From Candidatus Avispirillum faecium (GTDB taxonomy: Bacteria; Bacillota; Clostridia; Oscillospirales; CAG-272), in NCBI GenBank assembly GCA_904396155.1, contig CAJFOI010000032.1:1-64000 (forward strand): 64,000 nt of DNA, written 5' to 3'. A model generated the notes under the pieces. The model was not told the origin of the DNA, did no database searches, and saw nothing but the letters and a program-made list of their open reading frames with translations. Each line of letters starts with the position of its first letter. Within the stretch, counting starts at the first letter, position 1. A program made the translations under genes and the position numbers. Positions 54,508 to 61,622 of this stretch are shown piece after piece.

Positions 54508-54542
54508 CACCCCTTTGCACATACAATGTGTGCAAAGGGGTG
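54508..54542 (+). promoter_or_regulatory. Hairpin that sequesters the ribosome binding site of the LysM-GH18-SLH gene
   Basis: A perfect 14-bp stem: CACCCCTTTGCACA (54508-54521) with TGTGCAAAGGGGTG (54529-54542). The 3' arm contains AAAGGGGTG, the only good ribosome binding site for the ATG at 54552. No T tract follows, so it is not a plain terminator. It may hold translation off unless the stem is opened. Confidence 0.55.
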
Positions 54543-54551
54543 ATGTAATTT

Positions 54552-56777
54552 ATGGATGCATCTGTATTGCAAAACAAGATTCGTATGCTGGAAACGGCAT
54601 TGCGCTGCAAAAATCGAGAAATACAGACCTGTGCTGCTATGGAATCGCTGGCGGAAAACAAAAAGGAAAAAATGCGTATTCACCTGCTGGGGCAGAAAGC
54701 GAGGGGGCATTTCCATACGCTGGAACAAATTTACCGGTACTACAAGGGAAATACGGCAAGTCTTCCAATGGAGGAAAATATCTCTGTTCACTCGATCCCG
54801 GAGGGCGTTTCTGCAATACGCGCGTGCCAGCGGGAAATGGATGGGGTATACCGCGCGTTTGCGGATGTGCGCAATTCCCGTATTCGCAGCAGTATGCGGG
54901 GTATACGGCAGGATCAAGACAAAAATGTACGTCTTTATGAGCAGCTGGTATCCGGAGCGGCAGCAGGACGCACTGTGCCTGCAGCGGCGCGGGCTTCTTA
55001 TATTGTGCAGGCGGGGGATACCATGTGGGGGATTGCCCGGCGGTTTGGAACGACTCTGGCGGAGCTTGTCGCGGCCAATCCGCAGATCAGCGATCCGAAT
55101 TTGATCTATGTGGGACAGGAGATTTTTCTCCCGACGTCTTCTCCTGCGCCGGCTCCCCCTCCTTCCAATCCGGAAGAGGGAAGGGAAAGTCTTGCCTATT
55201 TATATGCCGGCAACAGCGCGGCATATAAAAAAATGGTAGAAGAGGCAAACGGAGCTGTACGTACAGTTTACCCCGACTATTTTGAGATCGACGACGGCGG
55301 GAATCTGCTGATTTCTCCTGCGGGCGGAATCGATTCGGATTTTATCGATGAAATGCACCGGCAAAATATCCAGGTGATCCCTTTCATCAGCAACCACTGG
55401 GATCGGGAAAAGGGGATCGCGGCACTGAATAATCGGGAGGCGCTGAGCGAGCAGATCGCGCAGGCAGTGGAGCAGTATGGACTGGACGGCGTAAATATCG
55501 ATATTGAAAATGTGAATGAACAGTACCGGGATGCGTACACGGACTTTGTAGCATCTGTGCGAGAAAAACTGGGGGAGGATAAGGTCCTGTCCGTTGCTGT
55601 AGCCGCCAATCCGTACAATTTAACGGTGGGATGGCAGGGCTCCTACGATTATCCGCGGCTTGGGGACATAGCGGATTACCTGATGATTATGGCATATGAC
55701 GAGTCCTATATCGGAAGTCCTCCCGGTCCTGTAGCCAGCAGCGACTTTTTTGAAGGTTCTGTTGCATATGCCCTGAATCAGGGCGTGCCCCGGGAAAAGA
55801 TCGTCATGGGACTCCCCTTTTACGGACGGTATTGGAAAATGGGGGATTCCACCGGTGGAATCGGTATTTCGGCAGGAGATATCCAGTTCCTTTTGGACAA
55901 CTACAGTTCTACTGTGCGGTTTGACGAGCCCACGATGTCTGCCAACGCCACGGTGATTATCCGTGAGGGAGATCCGCTGCCCCGTATCTGGGGCGGACGG
56001 GTGCTGCAGCCGGGGGTTTACGACATCTGGTACGACAGCCCGGAGACGACCCGGTGGAAGCTGGAAACCATCGATCGAGAAGATCTGCGGGGTGCGGGTG
56101 CATGGGCGCTGGGACAGGAAAATCCAGAGATCTGGGACTTTTATTCTGCGGCGCTGAACGGGGGTGTGGCACCTTCTGTTCCTCCTTCCCAAAATCCTGA
56201 GATGCCCGATGATCCTGCGGCGGCCCAGGAGATTCTCGATCGGATTCTGGCCGCATTGAACGGCGGCGGAAACGATCGGGTCGTGGCAGCAGACACGCCA
56301 CTGACGCGGGGAGAAGCAGCGGTGGCCATCGCCCAGTTGATCGGCCTTGCACCGGAGAGTGGCGGGGAGGAGTTTGCTGACACAGGTGATTACTGGGGAC
56401 GCGGGTATATCCATGCGCTGCGCCGGCGGGGCATTATCCAGGGGACCGGTGACAATATGTTTGGGGTCAATCAACGTCTGACGAAGGAAGAACTCGCCAC
56501 GATTTTTGACCGCATCCTGGGCCTGCCGGATACCATCGATTTTCACGAGGCAAAGTTTACGGATGTACCGCCGTCCCGGTGGTCTTATTATCCGGTGGAA
56601 AAAATGAATTTTTACAATGTGATTTTGGGGGAGAGTGAAACGAATTACGGGCCGCGCAATCCCATTACGGCGGAAGAACTGGCCCAGGTGCTGCAGCGAA
56701 TCGAAGCGCAGGGATATCCTATCGATTTTGACAGAACCTGGTACAACAGCGGCGCACCGGCGATTGAGCCCAGGTGA
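54552..56777 (+). CDS. LysM-GH18-SLH glycosidase (SleL/YaaH-like) with an N-terminal helical domain
   Basis: 741 residues. Order: a helical N-terminal domain (about 1-140, with HLLGQKARGHFHTLEQIYRY); a LysM domain (about 148-195: YIVQAGDTMWGIARRFG); a GH18 catalytic domain with DGVNIDIEN, whose Glu at about 319 is the expected acid; and SLH-type repeats from about 590 to 735 (GYIHALRRRGIIQGTGDN, NPITAEELAQVL). GH18 LysM enzymes such as SleL cleave spore-cortex peptidoglycan. There is no signal peptide, which fits spore coat-type delivery, but SLH repeats normally mean export. The site of action is therefore unclear. Confidence 0.85.
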   Translation: MDASVLQNKIRMLETALRCKNREIQTCAAMESLAENKKEKMRIHLLGQKARGHFHTLEQIYRYYKGNTASLPMEENISVHSIPEGVSAIRACQREMDGVYRAFADVRNSRIRSSMRGIRQDQDKNVRLYEQLVSGAAAGRTVPAAARASYIVQAGDTMWGIARRFGTTLAELVAANPQISDPNLIYVGQEIFLPTSSPAPAPPPSNPEEGRESLAYLYAGNSAAYKKMVEEANGAVRTVYPDYFEIDDGGNLLISPAGGIDSDFIDEMHRQNIQVIPFISNHWDREKGIAALNNREALSEQIAQAVEQYGLDGVNIDIENVNEQYRDAYTDFVASVREKLGEDKVLSVAVAANPYNLTVGWQGSYDYPRLGDIADYLMIMAYDESYIGSPPGPVASSDFFEGSVAYALNQGVPREKIVMGLPFYGRYWKMGDSTGGIGISAGDIQFLLDNYSSTVRFDEPTMSANATVIIREGDPLPRIWGGRVLQPGVYDIWYDSPETTRWKLETIDREDLRGAGAWALGQENPEIWDFYSAALNGGVAPSVPPSQNPEMPDDPAAAQEILDRILAALNGGGNDRVVAADTPLTRGEAAVAIAQLIGLAPESGGEEFADTGDYWGRGYIHALRRRGIIQGTGDNMFGVNQRLTKEELATIFDRILGLPDTIDFHEAKFTDVPPSRWSYYPVEKMNFYNVILGESETNYGPRNPITAEELAQVLQRIEAQGYPIDFDRTWYNSGAPAIEPR

Positions 56778-56811
56778 TGTAATACGCTGTTTACATAATA
56801 GTATGAAAAAC

Positions 56812-57030
56812 AATCCCCCTGTCAGCTTCGCTGACGTCCCCCTTTACACAAGGGGGACTTTTTGTCTTAAGCTGCCCCTGTGCAGGCGTTGCATGTTGCT
56901 TTTAACAAAAGGATTCTTTCTAAAAGCCTCCTCTGTGCAGGCATTGCGTGCTGCTTTCAACAAAAGGCCTTTTCCTAAAAGCCTCCCCTGTGCAAGGGGA
57001 GGTGTCAGCGTTAGCTGACGGAGGGGTTGT
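56812..57030. repeat. Third cluster of palindromic intergenic repeats
   Basis: The 395 bases between 56778 and 57172 are filled by these units. CAATCCCCCTGTCAGC-TTC-GCTGACGTCCCCCTT...AAGGGGGAC (56812-56862) is followed by two decayed copies of an AAGCCTCC-TGTGCAGG unit (about 56870-56960) and an intact AAGCCTCCCCTGTGCAAGGGGAGGTGTCAGC...GCTGACGGAGGGGTT (56979-57027). They are the same families as at 14-213 and 49038-49360. No gene. Confidence 0.8.
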
Positions 57031-57072
57031 GGCAGGTCTGATATTGCCAGTGAACTTTTTGTGTTATTAATA

Positions 57073-57101
57073 TTGCAAAAACATTTACCCTTGTATATAA
57101 T
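57073..57101 (+). promoter_or_regulatory. Promoter of the VanZ-like gene
   Basis: TTGCAA (57073-57078), a 17-base spacer and a perfect TATAAT (57096-57101). Confidence 0.65.
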
Positions 57102-57172
57102 TATTCTAATATGGAAGAGTCTCTCTGATAACTATAGATTGTACTGACATACATAAGAGAAGGGAAGAGTAC

Positions 57173-57680
57173 ATGAGGATAATAAAATCGCACAGGAGGG
57201 TCCTGCGTATTATAGGGATCGTTGCAGGTGTTCTCTATCTGATTGCCTTAGCATGGATTTTATTCAATGGCTTTCAGTCCAAAATGGAATGCGGCACGTG
57301 GATGCAGTATGTTGGTGCGCATACCAATTTTGTTCCGTTTTCTACGATCTCTTTTTACTTTTCCAGTTTTACAAGCGGGATGATGAACAACAGTATCATT
57401 GTGCGGAATTTGCTTGGAAATTTTCTCCCTTTCTTCCCCATGGGGATTTTGCTTCCCATGCTGTTTTGGCGCATGAAGCGGTTCCCCTGGTTTCTTCTGA
57501 CCCAGTTTTTTCGTAATTGTGGCTTTTGAAGCGATACAGCTTTTTACAACCACCGGTTCTTTTGATGTGGATGATGTTTTGCTGAATCTAATTGGTGCGA
57601 TGATTGGATGGCTTATATGGCGGGGCATATGCCGCGTGTATGCCGGGATGCACAGGCAAATGACGGGAAAGTCCCTGTAG
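57173..57680 (+). pseudogene. VanZ-like membrane protein gene, frameshifted in a T6 run
   Basis: The first frame gives 118 residues with a membrane anchor, GAHTNFVPFSTISFYF and RNLLGNFLPFFPMGILLP, as in VanZ-like proteins, then ends at TGA 57529. The rest of the family pattern (VAFEAIQLFTTTGSFDVDDV, then LNLIGAMIGWLIW) continues in the +1 frame to TAG at 57680. The break lies in TTTTTT at 57506-57511; five Ts would restore one frame of about 168 residues. This is a real mutation, phase variation, or a sequencing error. The promoter, ribosome binding site (AGAAGGGAAG) and terminator are intact, so the loss, if real, is recent. Confidence 0.8.
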
Positions 57681-57683
57681 AGC

Positions 57684-57718
57684 AAAAGCCGCCCTCTGTT
57701 GCAGAGGGCGGCTTTTCC
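57684..57718 (+). terminator. Terminator after the VanZ-like gene
   Basis: A perfect 15-bp stem (57684-57698 with 57702-57716) around a TTG loop, arms AAAAGCCGCC... and ...GGCGGCTTTT. Confidence 0.92.
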
Positions 57719-57738
57719 CAAAAAAATTTCAAAAACTA

Positions 57739-57767
57739 TTGACAAGGCGCTCTATTGGTGCTACAAT
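57739..57767 (+). promoter_or_regulatory. Promoter of the infC-rpmI-rplT operon
   Basis: TTGACA (57739-57744), a 17-base spacer and TACAAT (57762-57767). It leaves a leader of about 200 nucleotides before infC. Confidence 0.8.
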
Positions 57768-57774
57768 ACTTGGG

Positions 57775-57974
57775 AAAAGAAAGAAGAACACTCCGTTCTC
57801 ACCGTGCCGGCAGGCCGCGCATCGGTTAATAAACACGTGCTCTTTATGGGCATAAGTTTTTTGTGCGGAGTTGCTTCGCACTTTTTTTGTTTTCTGTTCC
57901 CTGAAAAATACGGGAACAATTTGGGACGCCGGTCTGTACCGGCAGACATATTTTTGAAATCGGGGGTGCCAGCC
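57775..57974 (+). promoter_or_regulatory. infC leader with attenuator (L20-leader type)
   Basis: The leader has an 8-bp stem GTGCGGAG (57863-57870) with CTTCGCAC (57874-57881) followed by seven Ts, a good intrinsic terminator 87 bases before infC. Downstream are a TTCCC...GGGAA hairpin and GCCGGT-CTGT-ACCGGC. In Firmicutes, ribosomal protein L20, encoded last in this operon, binds such leaders and promotes termination. The assignment is by position and shape. Confidence 0.65.
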
Positions 57975-58550
57975 ATCAGCGCAAAAGAACTTCTTATCAA
58001 TGACGATATCCGCGCAAAGGAAGTCCGTCTTTTAGATGAGCAGGGAGAACAGTTGGGAATTAAAAGTCTTGCACAGGCAAAAGATTATGCCTATGACAGA
58101 GGCGTGGATTTGGTTTGTATTGCGCCGCAGGCCACGCCGCCTGTGTGCCGTGCGATGGACTACGGAAAATTCCGTTATGAGCAGGACAAACGCGCCAAGG
58201 AGCAAAAGAAAAAGCAACAGACGGTTGAGGTGAAGGAAGTACAGCTTTCCTGCCGGATCGATAAGCATGACTTTGACATGAAAGTTGCCCGCGCCATTCG
58301 GTTTTTGCAGGATGGCAATAAAGTGCGTGTCTGCCTGCGCTTTAAGGGCAGAGAAATGGCGCATCAGGATCTGGGACGGGAAGTCGTCGCAAGATTTCAG
58401 GAGGCCTGCGCTGAGTTTTCCACTGCGGATAAAAAGGCTGCGATGGAGGGCAGGCAATTGATCGTGTTCCTCTCACCGTTAAAAAATGTTCCCAAAAAAG
58501 GGAAGCCTGCCGAAGGCAGTGAGAAAGAGGCAGAAGCATCTGCCGGATGA
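57975..58550 (+). CDS. infC: Translation initiation factor IF-3, probable AUC start
   Basis: IF-3 binds the 30S subunit and checks start codons. The protein reads ISAKELLINDDIRAKEVRLL, with the N- and C-terminal IF3 domains intact (RAMDYGKFRYEQDKR in the linker) and a 15-residue acidic/basic tail. Homologues start exactly at ISAKELLIN. The codon there is ATC at 57975 with GGGGGTG six bases upstream; a GTG at 57966 lies three codons earlier but overlaps that site. Rare AUU/AUC/AUA starts are a known feature of infC and allow IF-3 to repress its own translation. About 191 residues. Confidence 0.9.
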   Translation: MSAKELLINDDIRAKEVRLLDEQGEQLGIKSLAQAKDYAYDRGVDLVCIAPQATPPVCRAMDYGKFRYEQDKRAKEQKKKQQTVEVKEVQLSCRIDKHDFDMKVARAIRFLQDGNKVRVCLRFKGREMAHQDLGREVVARFQEACAEFSTADKKAAMEGRQLIVFLSPLKNVPKKGKPAEGSEKEAEASAG

Positions 58551-58614
58551 TGTTTACGCTGTGCAGGGTACGGCGGGCCGCACTCTGCAAAAAGTATAGA
58601 AAGGATTTGGAAAA

Positions 58615-58812
58615 ATGGGCAAGATTAAAACACATAAGGCATCGGCAAAGCGGTTTACTGTTACAGGTAGCGGTAAGGTGAAGAGATATCACAGCGCGCA
58701 CCGCCACAACTTGAGCACAAACAAAACGCAAAAGCAGAAAAGACGTCTTCGCTCTGCGGATTATGTAAGTCCCGCTATGGAAGCGAATGTCAAGAGACTG
58801 ATTATGAAATAA
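58615..58812 (+). CDS. rpmI: 50S ribosomal protein L35
   Basis: 65 residues, the normal size. MGKIKTHKASAKRFTVTGSG, a basic RYHSAHRHNL segment and KRLRSADYV-type end are as in L35. An AGAAAGGA site precedes the ATG. It is the second gene of infC-rpmI-rplT. Confidence 0.96.
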   Translation: MGKIKTHKASAKRFTVTGSGKVKRYHSAHRHNLSTNKTQKQKRRLRSADYVSPAMEANVKRLIMK

Positions 58813-58892
58813 AGCTGCGCATGGTGCGTATCTTACATTTTCCTATGGGAAAACGTACTGGAAATAGAACGGACAGAAAGGAATGAAATAAA

Positions 58893-59246
58893 ATGGCAAG
58901 AGTAAAGGGCGCGATGATGACGCGCAAGAGAAGAAAGAGAATTTTAAAGGCGGCGAAGGGCTATTGGGGCGCGAAATCCAAGCATTTTAAGATGGCCAAG
59001 CAAGCCGTGATGAAAAGTGGCAATTATGCTTACATCGGCCGTAAACAAAAAAAGAGAGAATTCAGACAGCTGTGGATCACACGTATCTCTGCACAAGCAA
59101 AAATAAATGGTATGAATTATTCCCAGTTTATGAACGGGCTGAAGAAGGCCGGAATTACATTAAATAGAAAAATGCTGTCTGAGATTGCCATTGCGGACAA
59201 AGACGCTTTTGCGGCATTGGTGGAGAAAGCCAGAGCTGCCCTTTGA
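58893..59246 (+). CDS. rplT: 50S ribosomal protein L20
   Basis: 117 residues, full length. [20 protein letters not shown], then [20 protein letters not shown] and the C-terminal globular domain with [14 protein letters not shown]. Besides binding 23S rRNA, L20 represses its operon through the leader in Firmicutes. AGAAAGGA precedes the ATG. A terminator follows. Confidence 0.96.
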   Translation: MARVKGAMMTRKRRKRILKAAKGYWGAKSKHFKMAKQAVMKSGNYAYIGRKQKKREFRQLWITRISAQAKINGMNYSQFMNGLKKAGITLNRKMLSEIAIADKDAFAALVEKARAAL

Positions 59247-59255
59247 CGGCAGAAT

Positions 59256-59289
59256 GAACCCAGCGGGTATCCCCGCGTGGGTTCTTTTC
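59256..59289 (+). terminator. Terminator of the infC operon
   Basis: GAACCCA...TGGGTTC (59256-59262 with 59278-59284) enclosing CGGG/CCCG, followed by TTTTC. Confidence 0.8.
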
Positions 59290-59339
59290 ATTGCGGAAGG
59301 AAGAATTTTTCATTTGTGTGGAGAATTGTGGAGGGCATC

Positions 59340-60128
59340 ATGGAACCGATTTATATTACCTCGAGAAACAATCCCCTTGTAATTTCTCTGGCAGGGCTGT
59401 CGGATAAAAAGGAGCGGGACAGGGCCGGCCTGTATATTGTCGAGGGATTCAAATCGTGTGAGCAGGCCTGCGGGTTGGGGCAGGTGGAGTATGTTCTCCT
59501 GCGGGAGGACCGAACAGGGGATAGCGCCTATGCAGATCTTGTTTCCCGATGTGGCGGCAAGCAGGTTGTGCTTTCCACAGCAGCCTATCAAAAGGTGACA
59601 CAGGATCGCACGCCCGATGGGATTTTATTTGTCCTGCGTGCAGAATCTGCAAAGCTTCCGGCGGACATGACGGGAGAGCGGATTTGTATACTGGACGGGA
59701 TACAGAATCCGGGAAATGTAGGAACGATTCTCCGTTCCGCCGCTGCACTGGGTGTAGACCGTGTGATTTTGCACGATTGTGCGGATGTTCATCATCAAAA
59801 GGTCCTCCGTGCTACGATGGGCGCCTATTTCAAAATTTCCATCAGTCTTTGTACGGACCTGTTCGGGCTGATTGTGCAACTGCGAAAGGCCGGGCGGCGG
59901 GTGATTGCAGCGGCGCTGTCTTCTGGCGGATTGGTTCTTGGAAGGGATCCCCTGTATCCCACCGACTGCCTTATATTCGGAAATGAGGGCCATGGGATTG
60001 CGGATACGATTATCCGTGTTTGTGATACGACTGTCAAGATTCCTATGACAGACAAGGCAGAAAGCCTCAATGCAGCGGCCGCGGCCGCTGTACTCCTTTG
60101 GGAGCAGAGCACGCTTGAAAAGGAATAG
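59340..60128 (+). CDS. TrmH-family (SpoU) RNA 2'-O-methyltransferase
   Basis: 262 residues. An N-terminal RNA-binding domain (YIVEGFKSCEQA) precedes the SpoU knot: motif 1 LDGIQNPGNVGTILRSA, motif 2 LIFGNEGHGI, motif 3 IPMTDKAESLNAAAAAAVLL. The layout matches RlmB-like rRNA methyltransferases that often follow rplT in Firmicutes. The exact target nucleotide is unknown. GGAGGG six bases before the ATG at 59340 sets the start; the frame is open upstream through the terminator. Confidence 0.9.
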   Translation: MEPIYITSRNNPLVISLAGLSDKKERDRAGLYIVEGFKSCEQACGLGQVEYVLLREDRTGDSAYADLVSRCGGKQVVLSTAAYQKVTQDRTPDGILFVLRAESAKLPADMTGERICILDGIQNPGNVGTILRSAAALGVDRVILHDCADVHHQKVLRATMGAYFKISISLCTDLFGLIVQLRKAGRRVIAAALSSGGLVLGRDPLYPTDCLIFGNEGHGIADTIIRVCDTTVKIPMTDKAESLNAAAAAAVLLWEQSTLEKE

Positions 60129-60188
60129 GAAGAACATCACAGACAAATGTTGGGAGGTTGCCGCGGTTGTTGCGGCGGGGTATAAAGG

Positions 60189-61505
60189 ATGAATGATGAC
60201 AGAAAATACTGGCTCTGGCTATCCCATGCCTGCGGAGCAGGCAGTAAATGTGCTGTGCGTCTGATTCGAGTCTTTCACAGTGCAAGGGAGATTTACAAAG
60301 CAGGCGAAAAGGAATTACAGGAGTGCGGTGTGCATGTGGAAAAGTCAGTGCTTTCCAGATTGTTGCGCAAGGACACCTCTGCTGAGGAAGGGATCTTGCG
60401 CTGGTGCGAGGATTCCGGCGCGCAGGTGATTGTTCCCGGAGATAAGCTTTATCCTAAAAGTCTTCTTGCTCTCCAGGATATGCCCATGGTTTTGTATTGT
60501 GTGGGTAAGATGCCGGAATTTCAGAGGCTTTTCAGTTGTGCGGTGGTGGGTACCCGCACCATGTCTGAATACGGCAAGAAAATGGCCTGTGAGATCGGTG
60601 CCGGACTCGGCAGGGCCGGCGCCTGTCTTGTAAGCGGTCTTGCGCTGGGTGTGGACGGCGCAGCCATGGCTGCGGCCATGGAAGAAGGTGGCGTTACCGT
60701 AGCGGTATTGGGTTGCGGCATAGATGTGATTTATCCCAAGCAGCATGAAACATTGTACCAGCATGTTGCACAGAATGGCGCCATTCTGACCGAATACGGT
60801 CCCGGCGTTACACCTTACGGCCCGAACTTTCCTGTGCGCAATCGGATTATCAGCGGGCTTTCTCAGGCTGTTTGTGTGATTGAAGGAGAAATGAAAAGCG
60901 GCGCACTCATTACAGCCCGCCGCGGTTTTTTTCAGGGACGGGATGTGTATGCCGTCCCGGGCCGTGTGGGAGATAAAAACTCTGATGGAACCAATTATCT
61001 GCTCACCCAGGGTGCTGTGCCTGTCACGAGTGCATGGGATATTGTCTCCCGTTACGAATTTCTGTATCCCCATTCATTGAAAGTGGGCAAGACCGCCTTG
61101 GCACGGCTTCCGGTGGATGCAGATGCGGCTGTGCGAAAGCACCAGGTGGCAAAACGCGGTCAGAGCAAGCGCGTCGTTGCGGCGGACAGCGGAGACGGCA
61201 GGAAGGAAAGAAGGCAAAAGACTGTCCAAAAGGAACATGTGCTTGAACTTCCCCCGGAGGAAAAGCCCCCGCAGATCAATTTTGATGCGCTGGGTGACAT
61301 GGACATCAAGGTGTATGAAGCCATGACACCGGATGTGCCTATGCTTCCGGAGGAAATCGCACGGGCCGGATTTTCTCTTCCCCAGGTGATGACGTCGATG
61401 ACGATGTTGGAGATCGCCGGGGCAGTAGAAGCAGGGGCAGGAGGGTATTATCTGAAACGCGGAGCGGATGTTGTGAAAAAGGACGAAAAAGATCTGGAAG
61501 AATAG
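60189..61505 (+). CDS. dprA: DNA-processing protein DprA
   Basis: 438 residues. It protects incoming single-stranded DNA and loads RecA in transformation. The Rossmann-like core shows VVGTRTMSEYGKKMACEIG, LVSGLALGVDGAAMAAAME, VAVLGCGIDVIYPKQHE, then NGAILTEYGPG and FPVRNRIISGLSQ. A charged linker (about 300-355) leads to a C-terminal winged-helix domain. It is longer than the usual 280-370 because of that linker. The ATG at 60189 has only a GGGGT site about 10 bases upstream. Order dprA-topA-trmFO is typical of Firmicutes. Confidence 0.93.
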   Translation: MNDDRKYWLWLSHACGAGSKCAVRLIRVFHSAREIYKAGEKELQECGVHVEKSVLSRLLRKDTSAEEGILRWCEDSGAQVIVPGDKLYPKSLLALQDMPMVLYCVGKMPEFQRLFSCAVVGTRTMSEYGKKMACEIGAGLGRAGACLVSGLALGVDGAAMAAAMEEGGVTVAVLGCGIDVIYPKQHETLYQHVAQNGAILTEYGPGVTPYGPNFPVRNRIISGLSQAVCVIEGEMKSGALITARRGFFQGRDVYAVPGRVGDKNSDGTNYLLTQGAVPVTSAWDIVSRYEFLYPHSLKVGKTALARLPVDADAAVRKHQVAKRGQSKRVVAADSGDGRKERRQKTVQKEHVLELPPEEKPPQINFDALGDMDIKVYEAMTPDVPMLPEEIARAGFSLPQVMTSMTMLEIAGAVEAGAGGYYLKRGADVVKKDEKDLEE

Positions 61506-61530
61506 GTTTTGATATTTTTACATTTTTTCC

Positions 61531-61559
61531 TTGCAAAAGAGAGCGGTGATGCGTATAAT
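61531..61559 (+). promoter_or_regulatory. Promoter of topA
   Basis: TTGCAA (61531-61536), a 17-base spacer and TATAAT (61554-61559), about 60 bases before the start codon. Confidence 0.7.
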
Positions 61560-61622
61560 AAACCGTGAATCGTCACACATATTGAATAATTTATAATACT
61601 GAGAGAAAATAGGAGATTTTGC

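Noticed and set aside
54508-54542. Intrinsic terminator after the acyl-CoA synthetase gene
   Set aside because: The stem is strong but no T tract follows; its 3' arm is the ribosome binding site of the next gene.
52706-54661. A 651-codon open frame on the minus strand across the acyl-CoA synthetase gene
   Set aside because: It is rich in His, Arg, Cys and Ile in a way typical of antisense frames, has no domain or ribosome binding site, and the plus strand encodes a complete enzyme.
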